Assembly: GCA_029215795.1 (NCBI GenBank)
Contig: JARDYH010000002.1
Span: 8,189,501 to 8,253,500 of the forward strand
Origin: Anniella stebbinsi
Lineage: Eukaryota > Chordata > Lepidosauria > Squamata > Anniellidae
DNA: 64,000 nucleotides
Reading direction: 5' to 3'
This document shows, piece by piece, positions 40,477 to 51,490 of this stretch. The notes below the pieces were generated by a model. The model was not told where the DNA came from, did no database searches, and saw only the letters and a program-made list of their open reading frames with translations. Position numbers and translations under genes: made by a program. Each line of letters begins with the position of its first letter. Position 1 is the stretch's first letter.

Positions 40477-41029
40477 GACCCTTTCTACACCTCCCAGCAT
40501 TCTGGGAGGGAGGGGGAAGGCTCTCACGATATCCTGATTGTAAGAGCCTCCCCCAGTGTGCACACACAGCATGTGACGTCCTGGAAGGAAACAAAGACCC
40601 TGCAGTCACCATTTATTTATTTATTTAAAAAATACTGGATCCAGGAGCATGCTTGCACTCCATTGCAAAGGTAAGTGGGAGAAAAAAAACCTAAAATAGT
40701 GGTCCTTACTCCCTGCCGTCCCACGGATGGTGAAAATGCAGCCCCTCTCTCCCCGATGGGCACGGAACTGTGCAGTGGAGCCTTGTGCTTATTTCTGGTG
40801 CTGCACTTACTCACGAGTAGGTGGGCACCAGGCAGGATGGGCGCCCACACCTCCTGTGATCTCAGGACGTTCCTGGGACCGCTGGAAGAATTGGGTTTTC
40901 CCAGGGATTCTTTATCACTGGGAAAATCCGTGTCCATCCCCCTGCCCCCGGGAATCCCTGTGCATCATTTGGATGCACAGGGACAACCTGGGGATGATCC
41001 CACGGAAAAAGGCATGTGTGGAAATGGCC
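40477..41029 (+). mobile_element. ~500-bp MITE-like element (TCTACAC/GGGATGATCCC family)
   Basis: Left 'gaccctttctacacctccca', right 'atgtgtggaaatggcc'. Flanked by AGATA on both sides (40472-40476 and 41030-41034), a possible 5-bp duplication. Internal 'atcatttggatgcacaggga', 'gggatgatcccacgg' and 'caaaggtaagtgggagaaaa'. This is the best-delimited of the seven copies. Confidence 0.75.
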
Positions 41030-41365
41030 AGATAGTGAGTCTGTGGAATTGGATACATTTTCCCCAAGTTCATCATATAAAGAGAACTCCAGGGAGGGGA
41101 GAGATAAGGATGGGTATAGTTTTGTGACTTACAGCTCATGTTTCTTATCGCAGGGAATGATTTTACTAAAGCTCTCCAATCACAGTGGGTTTAGTGAGGG
41201 CAGGCATTGAAGTAAGGTATCAAAATTGTTCAAATCTGTCCTGTGCTTATCTCTTCTGTCTCTCAGGAGAAGGAACATTTAAAACAAAGTCTTTTAGGAC
41301 TGTGTCAACAAACATACTACCTATTACCTTTCCTTATTTCAACCAAATCTTTCTGAAAACTAGAG
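41030..41365. other. no recognisable feature
   Basis: Unique-looking sequence. Nothing is supported. Confidence 0.35.
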
Positions 41366-41640
41366 CTATGCAGAAAATTTCTCCCACATTTCTTTTAACT
41401 GTGCTCATTCAATTTGATAGAAAATAAATTGGTTTCAGGGGTGGGAGATCAAATAAGAAGAAAAGTTTGGAGAAATTCTCATGGGTTGAGTTGGGGGTTC
41501 CTGTGCTTACCTCACTTACGGGCTGGCCAAGGAAGTTGCGCGAGTGTCGTGTCTTTCATTACACAGTCATCTCTTTGGCAGCCGGAAGTCTCCACAGCTT
41601 CTTGTACTTTAATTAATGTCCTGGGAAATATGTCATGAGG
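41366..41640 (+). repeat. Old interspersed repeat, copy 3 (uninterrupted)
   Basis: Collinear with 272-430 plus 791-935: 'ctcattcaatttgatag', 'agaaattctcatgggttgag', 'gtgtcgtgtctttcatt', 'cagtcatctctttggcagcc'. It serves as the empty-site reference for the insertion at 446-790. Confidence 0.65.
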
Positions 41641-41886
41641 TAATTCCTCCCAAAGGGCTTCTTCAGATCAAATTTTAATGTCAGGGAGATATGTGTAACA
41701 AAGACACACAGAACCTTTCGCTCCATATTTTCCCTTGCATAAATACCACGGCACCTATCTGCCTGAAGTTTTCCTGGTTAGTTACCTAGGGATAGGCCTA
41801 TTTTCATACTAATTGCCTACAAACAGCAGGGAGTAAAGTGGAGAGTGGGCAGTAATCATCAAGCCATGGAAAGTGTATGAAGAAAA

Positions 41887-42160
41887 GTGAGCAACCAAAT
41901 ATACAAAGAATTAATTAAGCATGGAGATTATAGTACCCAACCTCCTGCGATTGTGCTTGTGCAGAGGGAGTTCTTCGGACCGGATGGCGTACATTTATCT
42001 GATATTGGTAATGATATATTCCTACTGGATCTGCAGAGGGGTTTAAAAGAAGAAGTCTTATGGGTGGGTGTGGGCGATGAAACAAGTGCTTTGTCACTCC
42101 CAGTGGCAGGTAGGTGCAGGCATCAGGAGTGGGATAGGGTAGGTGAGCATTCACGGGCAC
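41887..42160 (+). pseudogene. LTR-retroelement 3' coding remnant (SGNH-like tail)
   Basis: The open frame includes 'FFGPDGVHLSDIGNDIFLLD', whose DGVHLS..GN pattern is the C-terminal Asp-x-x-His block of SGNH/GDSL-type hydrolases, found in some retroelement polyproteins (family knowledge from memory). Only the last ~90 codons are present and there is no catalytic Ser block upstream in this window. It sits immediately 5' of an LTR-like sequence, which supports a retroelement origin rather than a host esterase. Confidence 0.5.
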
Positions 42161-42498
42161 TGTTACGGTGATCGGTAATGCCTGAGTGCCACCAGTTGTG
42201 AGTTTTATTGCCTCAACTGGTGGGATAAGAGTTACCTTTGAGGCCAACCTTCCTCACCCACTCGGAGCTAGACGGCACAAGGGGAAGGTGACACTGGAAG
42301 GCCTCCCTATCCCAAAAGGGGCAGTCTGGGTTATGGAGAACTGGGAAGCGCCACTTCACAGGTAGTGAATGACTCCGCCCAAAGAAGGAGGATGCCCGCG
42401 TAGGTTTATCCTCTCTGCAGATCTTTAAATAAAGCGGCCCTGTTTAAAATCCACTTTCTGTGTCTCGCCTCGTTATTCTCCACCCTCCATTACCCACA
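42161..42498 (+). mobile_element. Probable 3' LTR
   Basis: Starts TGTTACGGTGATC after the coding remnant, contains 'cttagggcg'-free GC-rich body, a poly-A signal AATAAA (42427-42432) and 'ctgtgtctcgcctcgttatt' as a U5-like segment, and ends TACCCACA. The TG..CA edges fit an LTR, but no matching 5' LTR or target duplication is present in the window. Confidence 0.5.
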
Positions 42499-42836
42499 AG
42501 AAGCTTTGAGTTTTCCAAAGTGAGGTTGTGATTAGGACTTGAGGTGATGTGGGCAACCTTCAAAGTAGATCATACCAAAAATTGTCTTTGGCGCACATTA
42601 CTAATCTGTAGTATAGCATACTCTATTGCAAAGGTCCCCAATGGGCACCTGTGGGTGTTGAGTGTGAACGACACCCACAAAGCTCTTCCTGCCCCCTTCA
42701 AAAAATTGTTTGAAGAAAAACCTTGGGAAATGTTCAGGCAGTCTTTTTTCTCTCCCTTTCTAGACACTGCCACTCCCTTCTGCCCTTTGGCCTTGCAGCT
42801 TCACTCTCCCTCCCCGCCTCTACCCTCACTCACTCT
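42499..42836. other. no recognisable feature
   Basis: Around 42620-42720, 'aaaggtccccaatgggcacc' and 'gtgaacgacacccacaaagc' are reminiscent of a dispersed repeat, but no second copy confirms it. Confidence 0.3.
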
Positions 42837-43347
42837 CCTTTTCTACACTTAAGGGTGTAGAGGGAGGGCCTGGAGGCAATCCCGGACTTACTTGCTTCCA
42901 GGATTGTCACCCAGGTTCTACACAGGAGTGCGACTCCCAGAAGTAAACAGAACGTTGCACTCGTCGCGCTCACCATTTCTTTTAATGACAAAGCCAGGAG
43001 CGCACTTACGCTCCAACGCAAATGTAAGTAACAGTAACAACAAAAGCCCCTACCCCGTTCCCCCCACCCCGATGCCCCTACACTCCCCCCGGCTTGGCTC
43101 CTTCCCTCTTGCAGTCCCCTGCTACTAGCGGGGAAGAGGGAAGAAGCTGGGATGGGCACCCACACTGCCTGTGGTCTACAGGATCATCCCAGAACCATGA
43201 GGAAATCGGGTTTTCCCATGGTTTCTTTATCCCTGGGAAAACCCGTGCCCATCCCCCCCTGCCACCGGGAGTCCCCGTGCATCATTTGGATGCACCGGGA
43301 GCACCCAGGGACAGCCCTGGGAAAAAAAGGCTGGTGTAGAAATGGCC
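42837..43347 (+). mobile_element. ~500-bp MITE-like element (TCTACAC/GGGATGATCCC family)
   Basis: 'ttctacacttaagggtgtag' at the left and 'ggtgtagaaatggcc' at the right, with 'ccccaccccgatgcccc', 'tgctactagcggggaagagg', 'gcatcatttggatgcaccgg'. About 511 bp. Confidence 0.7.
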
Positions 43348-43764
43348 TTTCTCTCCCCCCCCACCCCTCTTTAGTTCGCTTTTGGCTAGCCAGCCCCCAT
43401 GGCAGCTATTTCGTGACTAGCCACATCCTCCACGGAAGCCACTTTATCGTGGTGTTCACAGCAGTTTATCAAATTTTCAAATGTGCCCATGGGTCCAAAA
43501 TGGTTAATGAAATATAATTGCATTTGATGTGGGCTTCCCCCTTCCCAATAATAATCACATTCATGTGGATCGCTTTATGTGATATATGCATTTTCATCTC
43601 CAGTTTCTTTTTGTCATTGCTATTGTTGTTGTTGTTTGGAGAACTGCATCACAAAATTCTAAGGAGTGGAATCTGGAACAATATGCAAACGGCAACACAG
43701 AGGATAACTGTGTGCCAGTTTGCATGTTGATTTGGGAAGTGCAAATTTGTTGAGGGCTTATCAA
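43348..43764. other. no recognisable feature
   Basis: AT-rich to mixed sequence. A short (TTG)n run occurs near 43622-43637. Nothing else is supported. Confidence 0.35.
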
Positions 43765-43875
43765 AACACCAATTATTTCTTTATTTCTTTACTTAAACAT
43801 TTATATCCCACCCTATATAACAAGGATCTCACGGCGGCGTACAGATAAAATAGAACAATAAATATACAATTCTCA
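43765..43875 (-). repeat. LINE/SINE 3' tail fragment, minus strand
   Basis: 'tttatatcccaccctatata' and 'tctcacggcggcgtacagat' resemble, on the minus strand, a 'ccgccgtgagatcc..gggtgggatataaa' tail. Too short to classify. Confidence 0.45.
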
Positions 43876-45353
43876 ATTAAATTAATACAACTAAATGAAA
43901 TTCTCCCCCCATCTCTATTTCCCACACAACCACTAATACATCTCGCAATGCTATCTTTCAGAAATTGGACCCTGACCCAGACTTATGCATCCATCCTTGC
44001 TTCCTGGGTCACCTCCTTTTCCAAGGGCGAAGAAAAGGGATTCCCGAATCAATATGCAAGCTGGAACATGGTAATTGTCTGTGCTCCAGTTCACACATTG
44101 TTCCAGTTTCAGGTCTCAACTGCAGGGACCATATACTCTGACACCATAACTCACAGGATTGAGCTGTATAAAGCTTGACCTTTTGTTCCCTTGACGTAAG
44201 GAGACTCGCGCTGCCGGCTCCTAAATAGATCTGATCTAAACAACAAAAAAGCCACCCAGGAAAAAAAAAGATTTTGCAATAAAGATTTGAAACAGTTAAA
44301 GTATCACTTGAAGCAAGCCAATTGTTTCCCTTTCATCCTCCTCTCCCGGTTTACGGCGCTTTCCACCCGCACTCAGGTAATGGAACAATAATAACACCAC
44401 AGCAATTGCACAACTGGGCAATATTTTATTCCCTTGTAATTTACGCTGCCGAGACTGGAAGTGGTATAGAGGTCAGGCTTTCTTTCTGACCTTTGAAAGC
44501 AAGAGCAGGCTCATCTCTCTGGAACACATGAAAAACCCCTTCTGTTCTTTATGGGTATAACGGCCATAATCCTTGTCTCTCCCATTACTGTTATTTACCC
44601 TATTTCCCTAGACGCGTTTAGTTAAATGGCTCTCAACAGCAGACGATTAACGTAACAGGACAAGGGGATGAGTCGAAACATGAATCAGACAATAACGCTG
44701 TCTTCAGCAGAGCAAAGGCGATCGACCAGGGTGACAGCTTTTGCAAGCTAATTAGCAAAGCAACATTCCAGGGAAATGGTGGACCAAGAACTGTCTTCAT
44801 TCTCTACCACCACCCAACCATTTGTAACTTCTCTTAGGGGCAAGAAGTTTCAAAGAAAGGAGCAAACCTCAGGCCCTGAGCCAAATGGGGTCACTTCTGC
44901 CTTCCCAGTGAACCATTTGCTGAAATCACTAGTAATACAGTAACGTTACCAAATGTGCTCTCTCTTGTGCAAACACATGCATACTCTTGTCCATGTTCCC
45001 ATAGATGCACGTTCATTAAACTTGAGATGATCAAGAGCATCTACGGGATGTTGTGAGAATCTAGTTGGGTGGTCAAGCTTGGCAGGTGTCTTCATGCTGG
45101 CCTTCTCGGACCCCAGGGCCATTTATGCAAAATTACAAAATTCGACCATCACATCTGTAATTTTGCACAAATGGTCCTATTTATGATCACCATTTGTGCA
45201 GACTGTCGGGCACCTTGCCGCATGTTGCAAACAGGGTCACACGGCAGGTGGGGGTCTGGTGAGTGGCTTGCAATGCGGACAAAGGTGAGTTCACCCATCC
45301 CCAATCTATGGCAAACACAAGCACATACACACACAAATAAAGGAATCTGTACT
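43876..45353. other. Longest non-repetitive interval; candidate conserved non-coding DNA
   Basis: No transposon is recognised from 43960 to 45250. 44390-44770 has intact-looking words such as 'gcaagctaattagcaaagca' (TAATTA core), 'ggcgatcgaccagggtgaca' and 'ctagacgcgtttagttaaat'. The absence of repeats in so repeat-dense a window may mark constraint. This is inference only. No exon is evident. Confidence 0.35.
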
Positions 45354-45840
45354 GGGGCAATGCTTTTCAACTTGCTCATAAATTATCTGGAATTCGGAGT
45401 GAGCAGTAAAGTGGCCAAGTTTGCCGATGACACCAAATCATTCACGGTGATTAAAACAAAACCAAAAATAAAAAGGATCTCTCCAAACCGGGAGAATGGG
45501 AGTCTAAATGGTCAATGCAGTTCAATGAAATCAAGTGGTGCATATTGGGATCTGAGCTAGTTGTCACTGAAAAAGAAAGATCTTGGTTTTGTGGTGGACA
45601 GCTCGATGAAAATGTCAACCCAGCACAGCTGCTGTGAAGGAAGCACACTCCATGTTAAGCATAATTAGGGAAAGAATTGAGAATAAAAGTATCAATATCA
45701 TGAAATATAAATCTATGGTGCAACCACACTTAGAATACTGTGTGCCGTTGTGGTTGTCATACTTGAAACAAGATATTATAGAGCTAGACAAAGTGCAGAA
45801 GAGGGCAACTAAAATGATCAAGCAGCTGGAGCAAGTCTAA
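45354..45840 (+). pseudogene. CR1 LINE reverse-transcriptase fragment
   Basis: Encodes, with frame breaks and deletions, 'AMLFNLLINYLEFGVSS', 'KVAKFADDTK' (the RT FADD motif), then 'SELVVTEKER', 'HSMLSIIRERIENKSINI', 'YKSMVQPHLEYCV', 'LDKVQKRATKMIKQLE'. This spans the CR1 RT palm and thumb. The catalytic FADD survives but the frame does not, so it is inactive. Confidence 0.85.
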
Positions 45841-45904
45841 CAAGTTATCTCAAGTCCTTGAACTGATTGCAGACAGCAGACACAGCTTACACAGAAGAGA
45901 ACTG

Positions 45905-46030
45905 ATGGGACACCAAGTTTCCCAAGGGTAGAGCATGTGGATTATATACAGAAGATCCCAGATCCTGATGTCTTCTGTAAAATAAATCAGGTAGTAGATA
46001 ATGAGAACATGTTCTACCCCTGAGACCCTG
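45905..46030 (+). mobile_element. tRNA-Ala-like SINE, partial
   Basis: 'gggtagagcatgtggattat', 'cagaagatcccagatcctga' (decayed B box), 'aatcaggtagtagataatga', 'gacc ctggagaaacgct'-type ending. The order matches the SINE family here. Confidence 0.55.
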
Positions 46031-46041
46031 GAGAAACGCTA

Positions 46042-46577
46042 GGCTCATCTACACCAAAGGGTGTATGTAGCAGGAGGGAAAGGGAGGATCGCAGACCTAC
46101 CTGTTTCCAAGATCTTCCCCCAGCTTCTATACGGCCGTGTGAAATCCCGGAAGGAAAAAAGGATGTTGCGGGCACCATTTTTGTTTTTTTTTAAGAAGAG
46201 GAGCTTGGTCACACGGTCCTGATCTGGGCAAAAAGTTATGTTAAAAAAAAAAGGTCTCCTGGCCCAACCCCCCCATCCCAGGGACAGTGAAATTGCTACC
46301 TCCCCCCTGAAGGGCATGGAGCCCCCCCCAAACAGCTCTGTGCCCATTTTGAAAGCTGGAGGAGGCAAGAAGAAGCTGGAATGGGCGGCCACACCCCTGC
46401 AGAGCTTGGGATCATCCTGAGTCCACTGGAAAAATTGGGATAACCGAGGTCTCGGTTATCCTGGGGAAAGTCTCTGCCAGTCCCTGGTTGACCCCAGGAT
46501 CCTCTGTGCACATCATTTGGATGCACAGGGACACTCCTGACCTGATCCCAGGATAACTGCATGGTGTAGACATGGTC
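46042..46577 (+). mobile_element. ~500-bp MITE-like element (TCTACAC/GGGATGATCCC family)
   Basis: 'ggctcatctacaccaaaggg' at the left, 'atggtgtagacatggtc' at the right. Internal 'aggatcgcagacctacctgt', 'aatcccggaaggaaaaaagg', 'catcatttggatgcacaggg'. About 536 bp. Confidence 0.7.
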
Positions 46578-46957
46578 ACTGTCAGTCTTAACAGGCTGCA
46601 CTGGGCTAGTTGTATGTTAAGCAGCTTCCAACATCTTACATCTGCAAAGTCCCAAACAGCTGAATGTGGCATGCACTTGTACTGATGTAGCCAGTTCAAG
46701 TAGATGCCATGTGCCAAACTCAGGACTCTGGCATGAGGCAGCACAAGGAGAACACCTGTTTGAGGCATGGCTTGTACATTGCCTGGGCAGCACAGTTTAA
46801 TCAGGAATATAATACAGCTACCCAACTCTTTCCTTGTAAGCAAGGCTGCGCAAGTGATTCTGATCAATCAAGGAAACTCTTCTCCATTAATGAGGGCTTT
46901 CTCTGGCATGATTATGCATAAAACAAGCGGATGAGCTGTCATACAGATATGTCATCA
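46578..46957. other. no recognisable feature
   Basis: Unique-looking. Chance frames only. Confidence 0.35.
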
Positions 46958-46992
<35 letters not shown>

Positions 46993-47275
46993 TATTTATT
47001 TATTACCCGCCTCTCCCTCCGGATCGAGGCGGGGAACAACATCATCATAAACACACACAAAACTGATTAAAAATACATAAAACCAATATATCATTAAAAT
47101 ACCAATAAAACACCAATAAAACACTTAAAATTCATCTGAGTAGGCCTGCCGGAAGAGCTCAGTCTTTATAGATTGTTTAAATTCCTGAAGACTGGTAAGT
47201 TCACGGATCTCTCCCGGCAGGAGAGATCCGTTTGACCTTGACCTCAGAATCCTGACTGGGAGAGGTGGGGGGGCT
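46958..47275 (-). pseudogene. L2 3' end, minus strand
   Basis: Begins with an (AAT)n tract (46959-46991), then the minus-strand L2 tail ('ttgttccccgcctcgatccg', 'ggagggagaggcgggtaata'), a decayed 3' UTR, and the end of the ORF ('gagctcttccggcaggccta'). No coding of length remains. Confidence 0.8.
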
Positions 47276-47919
47276 TAAATCCATTTTTAGACAAGTCAAT
47301 CCAACTATATTGTTGAAGAAGATGAATTGAGAATGGTATGAAAATGCTCCTTCCACTTTGACTGAAATATTGCAGGCTGGAATTTTAAAATTGCAGTGAT
47401 ATTTTCATATATTTGGCAAGGTCCTCTTTCTCGGAGATCTCATCTGAGCTGTGTCAGTTCCCATAAGCTATTGTTTATTCTTATCACAATGATAAAACTA
47501 GGGGAATTGACGCCTGAGGAATCTGATATTTCTGAATTCTGATATAAACTAATCTGCACTTCCTGGATGACTCTGGTTCGGAACTTAAATACCGTCCAGA
47601 TTTTGCTCGTCCTGAATGTTCCAAACCAGTTATTTTTTAAGTGTGCAAGAAAATATGTATTTTTGTGCACATTTCTCAAAATGTATGCATTTTTGTATGC
47701 ACTTCCAGCATTTTTGATAAGTGATGTGATAACCTGAGCATTTTTCTAAGTGGTGTTCCCTAATATAAACATTTTGGCCAGCATTTTTTAATTTGCGAAT
47801 TGCACCACAAAATTAAGAAAGATGCACATATCAATATATACCTCCATTGTGAATTTCATAAGTTTGCATTAAAATGCAACTGAATACATTTTACCTTGAT
47901 CCTCACTTCTAGGAGAGAA
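47276..47919. other. AT-rich repeat remnant
   Basis: 47640-47890 has 'tgtgcacatttctcaaaatg' / 'gcatttttgtatgcacttcc' words like the AT-rich family at 35000, 5943 and 52639. Boundaries are not visible. Confidence 0.4.
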
Positions 47920-48110
47920 GGGCCATAGCTCAATGGGGGAGCACATAATTTGCACCCAGAAGGATCCAACATAACTCCTTTGCATCTCCAGTAAAATAAT
48001 AATAATAATAATTAAAAAATTGGTAAGCAGGTGGTGGGAAAGACATGAACCTAAGACTCCAAAGAGCTTCTGCTACTCAGAGTAGAAAACATTGGGCTAG
48101 GTGAATAAAT
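47920..48110 (+). mobile_element. tRNA-Ala-like SINE
   Basis: A box end 'gggccatagctcaatggggg', 'agcacataatttgcaccca', 'tttgcatctccagtaaaat', an internal (AAT)n tract, 'gcaggtggtgggaaagacat', 'gagcttctgctactcagagt'. This is the full order of the family with decay. It shows no intact B box. Confidence 0.65.
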
Positions 48111-48668
48111 AGTTTGACTGTCTGGATGTGTTCTTTCCTCCTTGCCATTTCTGAACATGATCTTCAAAAGAGGCACATTCTCATGCCTCCTTCAAAATAA
48201 AACACATTTCTAATCTACATATTTACCCCTGTGATCTGAAATTCTTGGTAATTTCCAAGTCAAGTCACAGCTCTGATAGCTGGAATTTGAAAACAGATGC
48301 AAACTCAAAGAGGCAATAAATAATGATATACTCAAAGCTTCAGCTGCCGATTTATAGAGCTGGATGTAAATGTCTCCAATGGTAATCATGAAAAAAAAGT
48401 TCCTATTTGATTACACCCCAACCAAGAATTTCACATAAGATTCCAATTCTAGGCATCAGAGAATGCTGTTGCAAGCAAGATCCCATTTGAATTCCATGGA
48501 GCTTTATCTGCTCGCCGCAGATGGATGCTTGACTCATGGAGACTCAAATAGCCAAGTTAGAAACTGAGTGCACACTACAGGACCACTGAAACTTCGAATC
48601 TCCATCAGCCAAGCAGTCCATCCCACACCATCATCCATGAGGAAGAGGCACAGCATCCTGTATCTAGA
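48111..48668. other. no recognisable feature
   Basis: Unique-looking sequence. Nothing is supported. Confidence 0.35.
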
Positions 48669-48676
48669 ATCTAAGC

Positions 48677-48996
48677 TAGGGTGACCAGATAAAATCCAGG
48701 TCAGGGCTCATGTAACTTTAACAGTTGTAGAGAAAAGGTAATTTCAGCCAGTGTCATTTGTATGTAATTAGTTCCTGATGAAATTCCCTCTTCATCACAA
48801 CTGTTAAAGTTGCAGGGGCCTTGCCTTCTTTTGTATATGGTCACTCTAGTATAGTGCCGGCACCTTTAACTGTTGTGATGAAGAGGGAATTTCACCAGGA
48901 ACTAATTGCATACAAATGGTACTGTCTGAAACTCCCTTTTCTCTACAACTGTTAAAGTTACATGAGCCCTGACCTGGATTTTATCTGGTCAGCCTA
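48677..48996. mobile_element. Palindromic hAT MITE, TAGGGTGACCA ends, 320 bp
   Basis: Left TAGGGTGACCAGAT, right ATCTGGTCAGCCTA. Perfect 8-bp target duplication ATCTAAGC (48669-48676, 48997-49004). Same length and internal order as 17511-17830 ('catttgtatgtaattagttc', 'ttgtatatggtcactctagt', 'gatgaagagggaatttcacc'). Outer 25 bp differ between the two ('aaaatccaggtcagggc' here, 'gaaaaggaggacagggc' there). Confidence 0.9.
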
Positions 48997-49004
48997 ATCT
49001 AAGC

Positions 49005-49467
49005 CTACAAAATCTAGTATGTGTGAAATCTAGCATTTCACACATCACGCAGAGACAAAACTAAGCCTGTCACTTTGCTTTTAAAACTTTGTATTTTTAC
49101 GTATACTTCCCAGGGCCAAACCAGATGTGAGAGGGCTAGTCACATCTGGTTATTCAGGTGTGTGACTGCTTCAAGTATAAAACAAAGAGGGAGGATCTTT
49201 TTTGTTTTGTTTTGAGAGGAGCTGAACATTTCCTTTCTCTGTCCTTACCTTCATGTACTTCATCACTCCAGGAATTTTCTCTCTCCAGCCAGTTCACTCC
49301 TGGTCTGGGAGAAAAGTGCCTGGAACATTCCAAGGATGGATAAATCTCTCAAGAGCTGTTAATAATTAGAGATAAATTCAACCTCCATATTCAGAGGCAG
49401 TATGCCTTCATGGCCTGTTTATGGACTTGTGGAAGATGTCTACCTGACCACTGCCGGAAGGAGGATG
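49005..49467. other. no recognisable feature
   Basis: Unique-looking. Frame 49158-49343 has no exon borders. Confidence 0.35.
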
Positions 49468-49475
49468 CTGGAGGA

Positions 49476-49866
49476 TAGGGCGACCATATTTGGAAAACCA
49501 AAAAAGAGGACACCCTGGGGGGACGGGAAAGTGGCTTTGCAGGAAAGTACATAATTTCATCCACCTTAAAGGCCCCAATTGGAGTGGAGGAAGGGGAAAG
49601 TGTGTCATTTCTGCCCCCCACTGCTCCGATTGGGGCCTTTTTATAATGTCCGCTTTCCCATTGAAGGCTCTGATTGGAGCAGTGGGAGGGAAATGACATG
49701 CCTTCAGAAAGCACATCATTCCCTCCCACCATGCTAATGGTGGCCTTAAAGGGAAAAGTGTGGCTTTCCAGGACATCATAGAAAATTACAGAAAATCCCC
49801 TCTGATACCCAGGATAGAACAAAAACCAGGACAAATGTGGGGAAATCCTGATAGTTGGTCACCCTA
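49476..49866. mobile_element. hAT MITE, TAGGGCGACCA ends, 391 bp
   Basis: Left TAGGGCGACCATATT, right GTTGGTCACCCTA. Target duplication CTGGAGGA (49468-49475) / CTGGACGA (49867-49874), 7 of 8. 'ggaaaaccaaaaaagaggac' at the left matches, inverted, 'gtcctcctttttggttttca' at the right end of the 2.6-kb element (11481-11500). Inside are inverted GC blocks ('aaggccccaattggag' against 'ctccgattggggcctt'). Confidence 0.85.
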
Positions 49867-49874
49867 CTGGACGA

Positions 49875-51074
49875 GAAAGACTGTTAGTCTGATTTAGCAG
49901 GGTTTTTTTCTTTGGGTAAAATGGAGAGGAGGCTTCAGTTAGTCCCAGCAAAACATCCCTTCTTCATGTAAGAATGAGACATCCTTTAATTTATACATAA
50001 ATAGGAAGCAAGATTAAAAACAAAAACAAATAACAGCTCCCTCTGCGTCAAGGCTGAGCCACAGACAAGCAGTGAGTTGGAAGCCGGAGCCAAACAATGA
50101 ACAGAAAGATCTCAGGCCAAACAGGAAGCCATTTATAGCCCTTCCTGTCCAGTGGGGCCCAATGGCCAGCTTTGGTGGATGTGGCCCATCCCAGAGCCTG
50201 AGAATACTTCACTGCTGAGATGATGTTTCAAGCTGCAGTTCTGAGAGCTCACCACATGGGGCAGCACCACACAAAACCAAAAGTTCCTGGCAGTGATACT
50301 AGCCCCAACCAACTAGCTAAAATATATCATATTTGAAGCAGCATCTCTAAATTGCTGCCTTAAGCGCAGATGATGTTAGGCTACAAAAAATACTACACCA
50401 GGAGCCAAGGGACTCAGATGACCCTCCAATCCCACTCGTGCCCAATGGTTCTTTTATAAGGACAAATCTATATGAGGAACTGCTGCCTAGGATCAATCGT
50501 CAAAGGAATGCAGTGTTAAATTCTTCATTTCATTTTTTAAGAACAACGGAATGACTGGCCTATTTCCCCCCCCCCCCCTTCTTTCCTCATGCCAAGCTGG
50601 AATCACAGATCTTCTGCTTTCATCGTCTCCTTGGGGCATTTTAGCTACTTCTGTGTCATGTAATCCATCACTCGCTAAATAATTAATTTACTCATGTAAG
50701 GAGGGCCTCTTGGGGTTTTGGGTTTCTAAGTAAGTAGGGCTGACAGTTGATATGCTCTTTAAGGAAGGAATAAAGGGGGATAGACTAGGAGGGGAAAGGC
50801 ATCTTTAACTAAACACAAGGACCCTTCTCATTTGCTTGTGTGTCCTACACTTTGTAGTTGAGAGTACAGCTTCAAAGCAACTTCCCAAGTTTACATCCTT
50901 CAGATGCAAGATTAGATCTTTTGTCTTTCAAATTGTTTGAACCTGAAGTAGTGTTCAAGAACATTTAGGGTGCAATCCTATGCGTGCTTAGACAGGAACA
51001 TGCATAGGATTGTGCCTTCTTGCTGACATGAACCAGAGAGCCAATCATAGAATCATAGTACCATAGACTAGTAG
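49875..51074. other. Mostly unlabelled; possible LTR-element leader
   Basis: 49980-50330 ('ggctgagccacagacaagca', 'aggaagccatttatagccct') resembles minus-strand LTR/leader sequence like 7985-8660 but cannot be delimited. 50960-51025 carries 'ggtgcaatcctatgcgtgct' and 'tgcataggattgtgcc', an inverted pair of the 17108-type family. Confidence 0.35.
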
Positions 51075-51414
51075 AGTTTATTTATTTATTTAATTATTTA
51101 TTGCATTTTTATACCGCCCTATAGTTGAAGCTCTCTGGGCAGTTCACAAAAATTAAAACTCTGAAATCATTTTTAAAAATATAAAACAAACCACAATCTA
51201 AAAACACAAAATAACATACAATATAAAAACAGAACCAGAATAAAACCAAGCAGCAGGAATTAATACAGATTAAAATACAAATTTAAAACAGCAAGGATTA
51301 AAATTGATTAACTGTTAAAATACTGGGAAAATAAAAAGGTCTTCACCTGGCAACAAAAAGAGTGCAAAGTAGGCGCCAGGCGAACCTCTCTGGGGAGCTC
51401 ATTCCACATTCTAT
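51075..51414 (-). pseudogene. LINE 3' end, minus strand
   Basis: (ATTT)n tail at 51077-51095, minus-strand 'ctgcccagagagcttcaact' and 'gggcggtataaaaatgcaa', a long A/T 3' UTR, then the ORF end (51340-51405) reading roughly 'WNxLPREVRLAP..SFCCQVKTFLF'. Same type as 5062-5552. Confidence 0.7.
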
Positions 51415-51490
51415 AAGGTAATGGAGTCCAATTCCCTGCTCAATGCAGGAATCCACCTTAAAGCATACCTGACAGATGGCTGTCCAGCTG
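51415..51490 (-). pseudogene. CR1 3' end fragment, minus strand
   Basis: 'tggagtccaattccctgctc', 'aatgcaggaatccacctta', 'acctgacagatggctgtcca' is the CR1 3' UTR in reverse. Confidence 0.7.
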
